Positions 1 to 13,400 of a stretch of DNA of 64,000 nucleotides are shown here, one piece after another; the stretch's first letter is position 1, and each line of letters opens with the position of its first letter. The translations under genes were made by a program, and so were the position numbers. Origin of the DNA: Lumbricus rubellus (taxonomy: Eukaryota; Annelida; Clitellata; Crassiclitellata; Lumbricidae); contig OX243814.1 of NCBI GenBank assembly GCA_945859605.1, forward strand, positions 39,606,802-39,670,801, in the 5' to 3' direction. A model generated the notes under the pieces. The model saw only the letters and a program-made list of their open reading frames with translations, searched no databases and was not told the DNA's origin.

Positions 1-361
1 TCGTTCGGGTCTGTGTTTGCCCGAAAAAAACACCAAACTTGCCCGAATTTGGGGGGGCAATTGCCCCCCTGCACCCCCGCCTCGTACGCCTATGATGATG
101 ATGATGATGATGATGTAGGCTAGACTAGCTGGATAAACTGAATTTATTTTAAAATCTGTTAATGCATAATTACATCTATAATAGAGCGTAGTCGCAACAA
201 TGCATAGGCGACAATTTAAAGTCATTTTGTCTAGTGTGTGTGACCCAGTGTCTAAGCAGTTGCATTCGTGTCTGGAAAAATAAAGGTTGCATCCATGTAG
301 GCTATGTATGTATGTATGTCTTCTAATTCTGGAAGCATGAATATGAAGTTCTTAACCCATG

Positions 362-1128
362 TTATTTTCTAATACGCTCCAGTGTGCTGATGATGTCGAA
401 ACTCTTTTTGCACGACTCACTTTCTGAGCAGAACTCTCTTGTGGGAACGATGAGGTCGTTATTGCAAGATCTCGTCCTTTTGACGACAGCAAACAAACTT
501 GGCATTGATCCTTCAAAGACTCGTTTGATCTGGCTCGGAACCAAACAAAAGTTACACATGCTTGAACTCCATTTGCTGATCTCATTGTTACAAAAACTCA
601 ATCTTTTCCTCCAGTGTTGTGACCTGTGTGTCACACTTTATAGTGCTTCGACAATTATTACTGAACACCTAGATTTTCTTACCCTCTTCTACCAACTGAG
701 ACGATTTCTGAGGTGCTTACGACTATGGCACATGCCTTCAGCTCCTCACGAGATAACTGTTGCAACTTCCTACCAATTGGTCATTCTATATGATTCGCCT
801 GTCATCTGTGTAATCTGTCTTCAATGCTGCTGCTGGACTTCTCGCACGACTTCGTCGATAATCACACATCCCTGCATGGCTCAGCGCCTAACTAGCTCCG
901 TGACGTGATGTGGAAACCGCTCTTTGGTCGATCACGACGCCCTTCTCCGTTCTGTTAATCGCCTTGACCTATCATTGTGTACCTAGGTTACGAACTTCAT
1001 TAACCCAGCATCGGGCTTTCGGTGCTGTGGTTCCCTCACTGTGGAATGACCTTCTCTCGCAATTCGTAGCAGGGGTCTGGTGGGAAAGAACCAACAGCTC
1101 TTCGCTGCCTGAACTCCTGTCTCTGTAA
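362..1128 (+). pseudogene. Decayed CR1-like non-LTR retrotransposon fragment (RT C-terminal part)
   Basis: Broken reading frames recall the C-terminal end of a CR1/jockey-type reverse transcriptase: an LNPSKT-like block near 500, a YQLRR block near 690, and near 1030 a VPSLWNDL block typical of the LINE C-terminus. Stops and frameshifts interrupt it throughout. A homologous relic is at 33290-34120 just upstream of the matching exon of gene B, so the insertion predates the A/B duplication. Gene C lacks it. Confidence 0.6.
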
Positions 1129-1263
1129 TAATTCATGGGTCTGTCACGTTGAGAGCGATTCTGAATAGCACTGCTGTGATATACGCTTTACAAATATCAT
1201 ATTAGATTAAATTAGTAGCATCATTTCATTTATTGAAAAGACATACTTCAAATAATTTTTAAG

Positions 1264-1437
1264 GGTACGCATATGACACGTGGGTGTCGTATAGCTGACT
1301 ATATGGTCCAAGTTGGTGCTGATATCTGCGAAAACATTGACCTAACTGACAACCAGTTGAGATGCCGACCACCGAAGCAGCAACCACAGTCAAACCAGAA
1401 CACCTCGATCTACTGTGATGAATTCCTTGGCATTTAC
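1264..1437 (+). CDS. Gene A penultimate exon, IPT domain C-terminal half
   Basis: 174 nt, phase 0 at both ends, acceptor TTTTTAAG and donor GTATGT. It reads through TRGCR, GADICENIDLT and LRCRPPKQQP and ends DEFLGIY. The pattern Gly-Cys-Arg, then Ile/Val-Gly-x-x-x-Cys, then Leu-x-Cys-x-Pro-Pro is that of a plexin or MET IPT repeat. It has the same length as the gene B copy (34193-34366) and is 6 nt shorter than the gene C copy (54159-54338). Confidence 0.8.
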
Positions 1438-2338
1438 GTATGTTTAGCTCTGTAAATAATAAGCTTATTTGTGTTTGATTACGGCTTTATTGCGCTTATA
1501 GTCCTGCAGCGCATGATAATATAACGCTTACTCAGTCTTCATGCTAGGACTCTTTAGATTATTAACCTATAATCCTATATTGTTTCAACGGTATTGCTAT
1601 TTACTATCATTCGTCATTGTAGGCCTATAGACATAGTAATATTTCATATTTAGGCTATTATTAGTGGCAATAGGCCATCATTAAATGACAACGCGACATC
1701 ATTATTATGAATTTAAAAATCTAAGTAGTTTATTGCTAGGATCATTTTCCACCGTTAGTCAAATTTTTTACTGACACACGATGATTCTTGGAACATGCCG
1801 ATCTTGGCTAAAATCAAACCTTTAAAAGATTTACATTCTGTTTACGTTGTTCTCGCATTATAGTGGAATAATCTGATTAACGGATGCAAGTAGTTGAGCA
1901 GCACAATGAATAATTGATTAATTTCTTTTATCATTTATACGACTTAATTTCAGTTCATTTATTTTGTAGATCCAACTAGGATACAAGACTTATCAATACG
2001 CCTGCATGAAATACTCAACCCGTCGTCCGTTGGCCTTGATTATTGGATTGGCTGTTGGACTCTCATCTTTCGTCATTATTATTATTTTGATAATTGCAAT
2101 CGTCTTTTGTTGCAAGAGATCCAGAAATCGTCGTAACAAACCAACCAGCAAAACTTTAGACACAAACACAGCTGCTGCAAATGAAGATCATGAACCACCA
2201 TCAGATCAGGTGTATTCTAATGCAGCATATTTACGACCAACGGTTCAGTCGATATATGCTAACGATGAATATGAACCACCATCAGTTCAGTTGTATGCTA
2301 ATGCGGCAGAACTTAGGAGGATCGATCAGCACGCATGA
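1264..2338 (+). CDS. Gene A (3' part): plexin-like IPT receptor, last two coding exons
   Basis: Only the last two coding exons (1264-1437 and 1970-2338) of a receptor gene are in the window; the rest lies to the left. The first encodes the end of a plexin-type IPT domain (C, C, then RCRPP). The second encodes a juxtamembrane strand, a hydrophobic membrane segment ending in Cys-Cys-Lys-Arg, and a short tail rich in tyrosine. The exons join in phase 0 and sit between AG acceptors and a GT donor. They match the last exons of genes B and C in order, phase and sequence. The tail shows YSN, YLRP, YAN, YEPP and YAN motifs, a pattern that would suit SH2 docking if phosphorylated (inference). No kinase or plexin RasGAP domain follows. 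A type I orientation is expected from the paralogues. Function unknown. Confidence 0.8.
1970..2338 (+). CDS. Gene A last exon: membrane segment and tyrosine-rich tail
   Basis: It begins with the strand IQLGYKTYQYAC, then RRP, about 26 hydrophobic residues, Cys-Cys-Lys-Arg-Ser and a tail of about 75 residues to TGA. It is shorter than the gene B tail (110 against 138 codons from the Met that precedes the membrane segment). That Met is internal, not a start. Confidence 0.8.
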   Translation: MQLGYKTYQYACMKYSTRRPLALIIGLAVGLSSFVIIIILIIAIVFCCKRSRNRRNKPTSKTLDTNTAAANEDHEPPSDQVYSNAAYLRPTVQSIYANDEYEPPSVQLYANAAELRRIDQHA

Positions 2339-2599
2339 AGCGCATAGCGACGTCCAGTGGCGGCCTACGACAGGTCGCGGCAGATCATTTGACATACTGC
2401 CTATTTTGATCATGACCTGCCTATTGCCTAATGATCTGCCAACAAAACTTTGGAATTTTTAATATATATCTTCTTCACATTTATTTAAGAGTTTTAAATA
2501 AGCACTCTTCCTCGCCCACTAGATCATTAGTGTTGTAGGCCTAGTGCAAATATTAGATCTAAAACTCTACACCGTGATTAAAAAAAGTAAGTTTGTCAA

Positions 2600-3075
2600 A
2601 TTTATGAGCGTTTGCGTTGGAGCATGGAAAAATTGAACTTTCCAACATGGAAAACCTGAAAGGAAGTGAAATTCAGCGATATATGGTGCCCAAAAGTGTT
2701 CCTTGTTCTCGGACACACGACCGTAGACGTAGTAGAATATAAGTAGATTAACAGCTATCCCAGGTGACACTCTGCTTCATATCCCGCAGCTGTGGCCGTC
2801 CAGCAGTCCAGACTTTGATCCGGAGTAGGCTACATGAACTGGAGGAGCGCGTTTTTCGTTCACGCGTATTCATGACATCGATGAACGCAGGGCGCGTCTG
2901 ATTGAATAGTGGCAGCTGTTTGACCAAATGATCATCGACCTGACCATCAAACAGTAGCGTCTACGTCTACGGTCGTGTGTTCGTGAACAAGGAGACCATT
3001 TTGAGCACCAAGTAGGCTATAGCTGAATATCACTTCCTTTCAGGTTTACCATGTTGGAAAGTTCAAATTTTAGCA
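2600..3075. repeat. Truncated copy of fold-back element
   Basis: The interior matches the complete copy at 47300-48016, including the two inverted inner arms (about 2640-2735 against 2955-3065), but the outer terminal repeats are missing. Relative to the complete copy it carries a 5-bp GGCTA insertion at 2828-2832. Confidence 0.7.
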
Positions 3076-4126
3076 TTAATTTCATATTGGGCCTACCGAT
3101 AAGTAATGAGACCTCAATTAACAGTAGGCCTAATTCATTGATTTGCTCGAGTTTATTGATAAGGTGCTAGTCAACTAGACATGCTAATATTTTTTAGTAA
3201 CACTTCGATTCACCATTTTCATGAAAAGTACGTGTGACGTTCTAATATAGGTCTACACTAACAAGACACTTGCATAGATGGGCAAACGACAGTCGGCACG
3301 AAACCGAAAGCCATACTCAATATTACAAAATAATTTCGCAGCCTTCGTACGCGGCAGACCGTGGAACTGGTGCCTAAGATTATGTACAACATCCTATAGC
3401 CTACATGCCTCATCCATTCGTGTATACACACAAAACTGCTTAAATGCCGTCTTGGCCTCACGATTATTGGTTTGAAGTGATAAATTTAGGTTTGTTTGTG
3501 TCTCAAGTCGGTTTAATTCGACTTGCGCAGCTGGAAAAACATCTTCCAGTGACTTCTCTCTGCAAAATTCGACATGCATGGGATCAGTAGGCCTACTGTT
3601 GCCGCAAGCAGAAACGACTCGACTTTGGACGACCCAGTCGTCTGGGGTCGATTTTTGGGGGTCGATTTCCATGTCTAACTGAAGTACTGAATAAATATTT
3701 CAGCTCAGTTTACACTGAAAGATTTGAGTATCTCCCTGAGCCCAACCAAACAATTGTAGACACTGGCGATAAAGTATTACTGCAGATAATGTTTAATTTA
3801 CATCTACGATAGAAAATGTGGCGAAGCAGCTAAAAGCAGTTCAGGTAAAACATGATGGTAGTACGTTCTATAGTAGGCTACTGTCACAAACTTTTGTATC
3901 CGTGTCAGTATGTGCATATGTAGCCTATGCATGCATGCACTTTCGTTTATCTAATGGAGTTAACAAATCGCAGCCACGTAGTTTATAGCGAACATACACA
4001 ATGTGGAGCTGAACAGCACTAGACATGCTATAGAGTAAATTTAGCATCATGTGACAAAAACAAAACTTTTGTTGTCATAGAAAAGGTCATTTTCATACCC
4101 GGATGTATGCATACATAGCCTACATG

Positions 4127-4313
4127 TACATACCTGCATACATATGCAATATATTATGCATACTTACACGAATACAAAAGTTTCTGACAAGATGCCATTA
4201 CAGAACTTATACTACCCTCGTACATACCTGCATACATATGCAATATATTATGCATACTTACACGAATACAACAGTTTCTGACAAGATGCCATTACAGAAC
4301 TTATACTACCATC
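4127..4313. repeat. Two-copy tandem duplication, about 93 bp unit
   Basis: The block starting ACATACCTGCATACATATG is repeated head to tail with one or two differences, from about 4127 and again from about 4220. Confidence 0.8.
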
Positions 4314-4478
4314 GTATTTTACCTGAGCTGCTTCTTTCATCTGACGCACACGCTGTGACCATTTTCGGCGCAAAATTTCATTCTTTTGTTACATGAGATG
4401 GCATGGATAAATCGTGAAGCCATAAACATTACACAGTGTAGATCTATCACTGAAAATGTGTTATTATTATTGCCCATT

Positions 4479-4840
4479 CATGGGCGCCCTCACATAGGGG
4501 CAAGGGGGGCACTTCCCCCCCCCTGGAAAATTGAAACCTATTTTCTCACAACTACTTTTGGGGTTTTAATATAACAAATTTCTTCATATTAGATAACTAA
4601 AAAGCTTACTTTTAACTAATAGTTTCAGATTTTTAAGCAAATTTCCTTGCAAAAAGAAGCAATTCATATTAGAAATTTTAAAAAGTGAAACTGAAAAAAT
4701 TTCATCAAGAAACCTCTGTGAAAAATATCCATGCACGTTCTTAACTCCCCGCTTTGCATTTTTGTCCTCTGCTAAAAGATTTTTTTAACGTTGACCATCG
4801 TGTTTTGCCCCTCCTGCAAAAATTTCTGCGGGCGCCCATG
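4479..4840. mobile_element. MITE, TIR CATGGGCGCCC, exact 8-bp TSD
   Basis: The 362-bp element begins CATGGGCGCCC and ends with its reverse complement. TGCCCATT flanks it exactly on both sides (4471-4478 and 4841-4848). An 8-bp duplication with short TIRs fits the hAT superfamily. No transposase is present, so it is non-autonomous. Confidence 0.85.
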
Positions 4841-6054
4841 TGCCCATTTAATTTGTCTTTGGTGAAGAGAATCAAATTTATTTATGCTTTGGCTTGGACA
4901 ATGGACATGCTAATCTGTTTTGCCATAATTATTATAATAAGCTTACTGCAAGTTATAGCGCACTGCCAGGTGTCTGTAAGCGATAGATTAAATCTGCTCG
5001 TTCACGTCCGCCTCGCGGACTTCATTCTAAGGACCTGCCACTAATTACAGCATCATTATTTCGATTAGCAAGACTTGCGTAATAAGATAACTCGTAAATG
5101 ACAAACCCATGTGATGTGGGTCATGTCTTTGAAACTGTATCACATTTAAAATTATGCTCTTAATTCTGACAAATGCTTTGAAGACATAGTCTATGGCTCT
5201 ATGCTACTCTTTTCTATATTCATGTTGACCGTCATCGATACTGCAACTGTAAAAAAACAGAACACGCCTCTGATTATATTATACTACAATACGGTACACT
5301 AAGTTTCATTGTTTCTCTTTCACAGACAATAAATATAATTGAAAAGTCATTGACATGCAGCATAGTATCATTCCATTCCGTTCTTCGTGTCAGGCGATAA
5401 TAGAGTTAAAATGCACAGTTGTTTTGAAAGTTAAAAAATATTTATCACGGTAGTAACTTTTCGACATGGCTTCGTACAGAGATGCATGCAGTAGCATACT
5501 GTAACAGCCCTCTATTTTGAAACTTAATATGACGCTCTTTTTTACTGTGCACCTATCGATGCGTGGCTGTTCTTTGCCTTTTCGAACGCATGAATCATGC
5601 GAAACAGGATGTTGGCAGATCTTTTGCAACTTGGGGTGGGGATAGCAAGCAAAAAACTACAATCATGCAGGTCATGTTTCTACATGTAGATAGCCTAAAT
5701 TCATATGTTTTATGAAACAGCATGCGCATTGTACATAAATGTATTCATTCGTTCATTCTGCCAATTTATGTAGCGCCTCTTTAAGATGTATGTTGATGGA
5801 AGTTGACGCACGCCCAGGTCGAGGTCCAGGTGTAGGTCGATAGACGAGTCTTCGTCGCTTTGGTCGATTGAACAGCCGCCAGTTACTGACGGTCGAGGTG
5901 ACTCTTGTGACCCGCCGTGTCGACTGTCTTCCATCGGGTTGTAAACAACGGTACCGGCTACAGGCGGTGTACACGGTCCGTATGGCTGATGGTCGACCGT
6001 GCATCAGAAAGATGGAAACGATGCAAACACGTAGCCGAGATTGCTTGTACATTT

Positions 6055-6221
6055 ATGTATGTATGTATGTATGTATGTATGTATGTATGTATGTATGTAT
6101 GTATGTATGTATGTATGTATGTATGTATGTATGTATGTATGTATGTATGTATGTATGTATGTATGTATGTATGTATGTATGTATGTATGTATGTATGTAT
6201 GTATGTATGTATGTATGTATG

Positions 6222-6252
<31 letters not shown>

Positions 6253-6315
6253 TACTATGTATGTATGACATGTATGTATGTATGTATGCATGTATGTATG
6301 TATGTATGTACGTAT
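6055..6315. repeat. (TGTA)n microsatellite
   Basis: A nearly perfect tetranucleotide array of about 190 bp, followed by imperfect repeats. The long Tyr-Val-Cys-Met and Ile-His-Thr-Tyr open frames here are artefacts of the stop-free 4-bp unit. Confidence 0.95.
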
Positions 6316-7122
6316 GTATAATGTATGTATTTGTGTATGTACATGTACTATATATGTAAGTATCTTTATACATTTGTGCGTTTGTGCATATGTTTGTATG
6401 CATGCATGTATGTAATCTGTAATAATATGTGCATTGTGCACTTGTGTTCGCTTGCTAATTATTATGTAGCCCATGCATTTTTTAACATCGACACAGCGTA
6501 TGCATAATATTATTGTTAAAGTCTGTTAAGAATGTGATGATCATTCTAAAAGCCCTGCAAAATATTGACGACCCTCCGAAACAAAAGTTTCATAGCATCA
6601 CAGTTCATCAGCGTATAAATTTATCTACAGCGGTTGTTCCAACCATTTTGAGGGCAAGGCGTTTGTGCTAAAAATCATCCAGTCACGGAAATATGCTCAG
6701 AAATTCGGATTTTCGTGCAATTGGCTCGTCATTAGAGTGAAGACAGACCCATCACGACATTAGTCGAAAAGCTTATAATTCAGAAGCATATTTTCCCATC
6801 GGATAGCAAACAGATAATTCGCCCTTTAACGCGAGAATTCTGCCAAGCAAATGCAAATAAGAAATCGAGATCGACAAGAGGTCGTGAAAAATTGTATTTA
6901 AGAAGTCGCGTTTAGGCTACTCAACATTGGACAATTACACTCACTGTAAACAATTTATGTTTACATGGACCTATTCTGAAACACATGTTTACAACTTATC
7001 ATACAATGATATGTCTGGAGAAAAGCAGAAAACACGCCTGTTGAACATGCTACTGTAGTAGACGTCGTCGCTGTGCATAGGACGACAATGTTTTAGAAAA
7101 GGTCATCAGACCGAAGGATAGA

Positions 7123-7498
7123 ATGGCAAATCTTTTCATATCAACATTTTTCTATTTTCTTATATATTCTTCTGTTCAATCAGGTTTTGCTTCCTTTAGC
7201 GATTTATTTAAAACGCCAGCTAATCAGTGGGCATCACCTTCGATGACGATTTCCATGAATTGCTCTTCAACCTCTGGATCTAACGCCACAACTTGGTTCT
7301 TCACACCAGCGAACCAAAGTGTCAATATTACTATAGCGACCGGTTTCAAAGTTAGGCCGTCGTTTTCTCAGGTGTACAATATTGAACAACCGACGAGATC
7401 TGAATCCAACTTGGTGATACTCAGACCAAATGCTTCAGCCGGAACTTTGACATGTGCAGATAACTATGATTTTGCAAGTGCTCAATTGGTAGTGTTCT
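7123..7498 (+). CDS. Gene B exon 1: signal peptide and Ig-like domain 1
   Basis: The ATG is followed by a hydrophobic leader (MANLFISTFFYFLIYSS) and an Ig-like fold: Cys in ISMNCSS, Trp in TTWFF, Leu-rich strand, then GTLTCADN. The donor GTGAGT splits the codon in phase 1. This ATG was chosen because it opens the only leader-like sequence in frame. Several Asn-x-Ser/Thr sites are visible. Confidence 0.75.
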
Positions 7499-10400
7499 GT
7501 GAGTAACCTATTATCCAATCAATCACTGCTGAAATATAACAAGTGTTATTTGCAGGTAAAATAAGTATCATAATTTGATTAATTTTACTGGCATATCTGC
7601 TATACGCGATTCATTATTCATGAAATAAGGTTTAGTTAACGCTTCACACAAAGCTGTCTCATTTCAGTTTATCGGCCTCCGCTAAGCAATTTTCTATAGG
7701 GCCTATCTAAAATAAATTGACAGGTGAATGTGTGAATGTTTTTATAGTAAGGACTTCGCAAGATGGAGGTGCATTTATGTAGACTTTTCGATAGCTTAGT
7801 TAACATTGCACAATAGTCGATCGAACAAGAGAATTTAAGTTCCATTTTTGATCTGGTGGAAAACATATTTTGGTTGCAGACGACCACCGTCTAAGTAATA
7901 ATGCTTCTGGTACTCTCATCATCGGTGACGTTATTAGATACACTTGTCAAGTGGTTTACCTTGGAAATCCGTTCTTCGTGACGGAATTCGAGCTCCGAGG
8001 ATTCTCATCTCCATTTCTTGATTATATTTTAATCGATAACACGACGTTATCGCAAGTGGAGATCTCCAATTCAATGGTTTCGGCTACAGCAACTTTCTAT
8101 GAGACTGCATCATGTCTTTCGTATCGACAAAAAGATTGTTTCACACAGCTGAGACAACCAATTGCCAACCTATCCCCACGTTCTGCCACCAACGCCATTG
8201 ATAATGGTCCATCCACTAATTTTAATTCCGTGAACGTGCTTTGTAAGTCCATTGCAAACATTTCGATCTATGGTAGCCTACTTGAACTGAATTCTGATAT
8301 AGACTATCATATAGTAAGGCCTATAATAGCTACTTCCCGAATTATTAGCAAACGTCAATTGTCTTACCGATGCCCTAAAGGCTACAATACAAACACTACA
8401 AACTCTGAATCTCAATAAATTCTGCGCAGGTCCATGGGTAAAACCTTTCATGAATAGTTCCTACACTTCGTCTCAGCGTATCCTACTCCAACTCGTCTTA
8501 TCGTATCTCGATATCGTCCCTCCAATAAATTTCGAAACACTGGGCTCCGTAAAGCCATCTGGCCGTCGACTTTATTTCCAGAGTTCTCTATAAGAGCGCA
8601 AACAATCATTAAATCATTAACTCTTATAATATTAATAATGATCTATTTAGGAAGACGCTTTAACTTTGTTTTTCTTAGCGTCACTATGTATCAGACTGCG
8701 GTGCAGTTCGGTGCGTCATCCTGCACTTTTTCATGAATTACACGAATATGCTATATAAGATAATACAAACTCGACATGTCTGACACTTGGATCTTTGTAG
8801 GCCTATATCTGGATTCGGACAACCTGCACAACGATTTTGTTTTGACATAGAACCTGCGAATAAACTGTTCTCTCAAAATTAGCTTTCTGTTGATACTGCA
8901 GATTTTTATTAGGATAAAGCGATTAATTCTCCTTTTGCTTGGGTAAGGGCTAGACTTTAGAGTAATTTGAAATCATCTTCTTCTAAAAATTACTCTGGGG
9001 TTTACTACGCCATTTTGGAAACAGACTTTGGCAGCACGTGCTTACGCACGTTAGGCATGATACTCTTGATCTATGAAAATTATTTAGGCATGGCCCTATA
9101 TTCTATTGTCTTGCTAATAGTTTAGGCTAATTAACATGATCCAATAAATGGATTTTGTTGTGTTAATTATTTGGCTACCGCCCCATAAAAATGAACAGTT
9201 GAACGTATGTTCCGATGCTGAATGTTGTAAATGTAATAAGCCTTGAGTCAATCGGCCTGTTTTGTTCTAACAGGTGTTCCCTCCATTACTGGAGCTGTTT
9301 CTGGAGCTGCTCTTCACCTTGGAGCAACGTTGACATGTCAATTAACAGCAAAACTTTCGGTTAGCTACTCATGGACAGATTTGACCTTCGGAAATTCGAG
9401 CATAGGATCCCAGTTGAGTGTTTGGCATCGTGGTTCATATCAATGCAACGTTTCATATGACATAAATGGACGACATGATTCGGTTTCAAAGACTGTTTAT
9501 AACCTAACTGTCCAGTTCGGGAGTAAGTTGCTTTGTTCAATATCTGCAACTGCAACCGCAACTAGTTGCACCTTAATAGAAATTAAGCTTAATGTTTCTA
9601 AAACTGCTAATATTTTATTTCTCGTCATAGTTTCTCCGCACCATTAGTGTCGAAATTAATTTAATAATTTTCCTTAGGCTATGTTATCAAGTTATCATTT
9701 TGTTTAATTTTATCTGTCTGATAGCCTATAGGGTCTATCGCATGTTTCTACAAACGACCTGGTGGCGGACCGGTAACGCGTCCGCTGACAGAGCGGAAGG
9801 TTGTGGGTTCGACTCCGGGTAACGACCTTGGGCAAGTTGTTTACGCACACGTGCCTCTGTCACCAAGCAGTATAATTTGGTACCGGCGTAAGCTGGGAAG
9901 TAAACAGCAAGTCCTGCGATACACTGGCCCCGTGTCCAGGACCTTGGGATTCGTCCATTGCTGGCTCAGGGCTATGGAAAAGGAGATGAGCGCCTCCCTG
10001 TGTTCCTCATGGAACGGGATGGGACTTTACTTTACTACTTTTTTGTGACATAAATAACGCAGTAGGCTAGAAGTAAAATTTGTAAAAGTTATATTAATTT
10101 TTAAGTAGGCTAATACAAAATAGCCTACCAAAAGAAACGAGTGCTGGCTGCATTTGCGTTATTATGATAAGCATGAGACAAAGCTTATATGTAATTGGCA
10201 AAATTGAAATGCATTTAGGGCCTATTATGAAAAAGCTTATTCGGGTGGTACGCTTTGGGGTCATCTTGTTGGAAACGATGCAATGAATATAAAATCATGG
10301 AGAAAAGTGTCAACATTCAGCAATGAAATGTTCGGAGAAAATAATACGAAAAGGACTTATGCGGACTAATGTTTGAAATTTAAATTTGAAAGGATTTTAA

Positions 10401-13400
10401 TATTTATAATTTCACAATTTCTAACTAAGCCACTTGTTTACTTACTTAGTAGGTTTACTTAGTTTTTCCAGTGCAGGACTACTAGAACTGGACAAAGAAC
10501 GGTATGTTGTACTATTAGACGCAGTCGCCTGGGGCTGTTGGGGCACATTGCTCGTATGCCGGTGTCACGAAATAGAGTAGGCTATCCCCCGTATTAATAG
10601 TATCCCCCAAATGAGGAAAAGTCGAAAAAAACACTTCCGCGTGCATTTATTTTTGCGAATTAATTTTCATCTGCTTTGTTTTGAACAATGACACTAACAG
10701 GTATGTTTATTTCTACTAAATAATTTGTTTTGCTTTCGTTTTATAGCACTTAAAACATTTAAAACACTTAAAAACACTCGGAGACACTAAATAAATTCGA
10801 GTTGCCTTTCGCTGAGCATTGCTAATGCTTAGGTCACTTAAAAGAATTAGAGTCACTTTAAATTTTGATTAGACTATAAATTTTTAAATTATACACAGTT
10901 TTTAAAAAATGGGATAGAATGGTTTATCCCCCCGGATAGTCTAGACCGGTTAATTCCATCCGGGGGGATAGATTAATTCATCCCCCGGATAGCTTTCATG
11001 GGGGGATCATCCTTTTCGTGTCACCGGCAGACTCTGATTCGAGAGCTCCGCCTTCCTGGAAGCGCCCTAGAGGGCGACCTACATCTACATGGATCGGGAT
11101 GATTGATTTAGACTTAGCAGGGTTGGGCATGGACCTGAGCATGGCCATCACTGTGGCTGAGAATCGATCACTGTGGAGACATTTAATAAACTCATTGTGC
11201 AATGCTCCCATTGGTGGAGTAGGCGGCGAATGATGATGATGCTACACCTTGGGCAACGCGTGTTGTTTCTGCTGCTAGCATTTTCTTTACTCGAGAGGGT
11301 TAAAAACCCATCACGCAACTCTCCTCCTTTAGCCCACCTTGGCTCGGAACAGTCTCAGACTCCCGTAGGTAGTCTGATGCATTCTGAGGCGGAGTTAGTC
11401 TGAGGTGGAGAAAGAAATCAATTAAACAAAACTTACACAAAATCAAAATATTGCTTTAGATTAAGCTTAATGTAATATGGCTACTCGGTGCTTACTAGTA
11501 ACGCTGCTCTGTTTGCAGATTTTAAAATGTGTTTTTCTGAGCTAGTTTTATTTTTTCGGTTTTTACTTCTGTTAAAAACGAAATGTCGTTTTTCATCCAG
11601 TTTTTCAGATTTATAACCAGTTTGGATACATGCTAGTGCGTATGTTTGCATATAGCCTATGTTCGCATACGTGTAGGCTACTTGGGTGTAATTTCTGTAT
11701 ACAGCCCATGTATGTCACCATGTATGTGTGCACTGTGCAGGTATAGACTGGGTAGACCTGTGTTCATTTTATGTGCCTATGTCCAGATTATGTATGTTCT
11801 TAGGCTATCTATGCGCGTGTGTGTATGCATATGTGTACTACTGCACGCGTGTATGCATAGCCTACATGCATGAAACCATCAAACGCGTTTATATTTTGCC
11901 ACGGTTTATAGGCATGTTGAATGCTGTAACAAATAACGTAGCCTATGCAGGTGCGTACGACTCCATAGGTTGCCAGTGAAGAAACGACGTCAACAATATC
12001 ACGCAGATTTACTATTAGAAACGAAATTTTTCTAGAACGTTGAGCAGTGGCGGCGCCAGGATTTCAGGTTTTTGGGGGCTGAAGCCCTAAGCTGAACTAG
12101 AACATTTTTATGAATCGCCGAAGGCGCGAAGCTGCGAGCGCCGAAGGCACGAAGCCCATACCGACTAGGGGGTCTGGGGGAGCGTCGTAAGCTCCCCAGC
12201 GGGGTCTCCGCCAACGCATTTTTAACTCTGTTGACCTCAACTTGAGCCCTTTTAAGGCTCTTTTTGCCAGCTATTTATGAACAAAAAAATCATGAAAATT
12301 TAAATAAGAAGTCGTTTTGCAGAGTCGCAGAGTAGCTACCAGTATAAGAATGTCAAAATTTTGTTGTAAAAGAAATGGGCTTAGTCTTTACTATAAGCTT
12401 AGTCACAGACGTTAAAAGTTTAGGTCTATATAGCCTAACAAGTTTATAAGTAGGCTATTAGTATCATATGGGTAAGCCTACTATATAGAAAAACCTTAGG
12501 GGCATGTCATATGTAGACAAGGCCGTAGACAGGGGGTGTTTTGGGTGTTTGAACACCCCCCGAAATGGAAAATGCAGAAAAATCTATTGCATTTTCTAGT
12601 TTGCGATGCAAAAAAACCATGACAAATGCCATGAAAACACCCCCCGAAATGAAATAATAGATTAAATTGTGATATGAAAATTTTGAAAAATTGAAATTGA
12701 ATTCAATTTTTACGGCGAAAATGGAAATATTTCCCAGATTTTGACCGGACGACTTTAAAAAAAGGTCATCGGAAAATTTGACGGCGAAATATTTCCCAGA
12801 TTTCAAAATTTGACCGATAAAAATTATGGACATTTTTCAGGAAATTCAGCCTCCCCAAAGCTGAAATTAATCCTGGCCGCCACTGAAAACACCCTCCGAA
12901 AAAAAATCCTGGATACGGCCTTGCATGCCCAGTGGCGGGGCCAGGATTTCAGGTTTGGGGCTGAAACCCCCGAGCCCTTCCTCCTAGAAACGAAAGTAGA
13001 TTATTTTCATTGAGGGCGGTAATTTTGCATGCGCTGGAGACCCGAAGCTGCGAGTGCCGAATGCACGAAGGTCATACCGACTAGAGGGTCTGGGGGAGCG
13101 TCGTAAGCTTCCCCAGCGGGGTCTGGGGCGGAGCCCCAGAAACCAGCGCGTTTTTCGCTGTTGACATCGACAGGTGCACGTTTCAGGCTCTAAAGTCATG
13201 AAAATGTTTTGAATTTCCACAATGCAATAATAGCATTTTGGTCTGTAATTTTTACTAAATAGCTCATCATTTCAATGCTGAAAGTTGTGGATTATGACTT
13301 CAAAAGTGTCCTCTTGTATGCCATTGTTTAAATTTTTGGATATCAGCACTTTAATGGTAACATTTTAAGCTGTAATCTCAACAAATTTCTCATAATTATT

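Larger units (their letters stand above)
2339..7122. other. Intergenic A to B: mostly repeats, no gene recognised
   Basis: It contains a truncated fold-back element (2600-3075), a tandem duplication (4127-4313), an 8-bp-TSD MITE (4479-4840), a SINE/LINE 3' tail fragment on the minus strand near 5735-5870 and a long TGTA microsatellite. The stretch 3950-4420 is similar to 43120-43560, which lies upstream of gene C, so the 5' flanks of B and C are paralogous. No promoter is called. Confidence 0.6.

Noticed and set aside
5868..6474. Long Tyr-Val-Cys-Met and Thr-Tyr-Ile-His proteins (also 39630-40262, 42565-43124, 43654-44183)
   Set aside because: Translations of TACA/TGTA tetranucleotide arrays.
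9756..9830. tRNA gene (A and B boxes)
   Set aside because: Repeated elsewhere with a common 3' body and no complete cloverleaf by eye; it is a SINE head. The same applies to 40565-40625 and 58601-58660.
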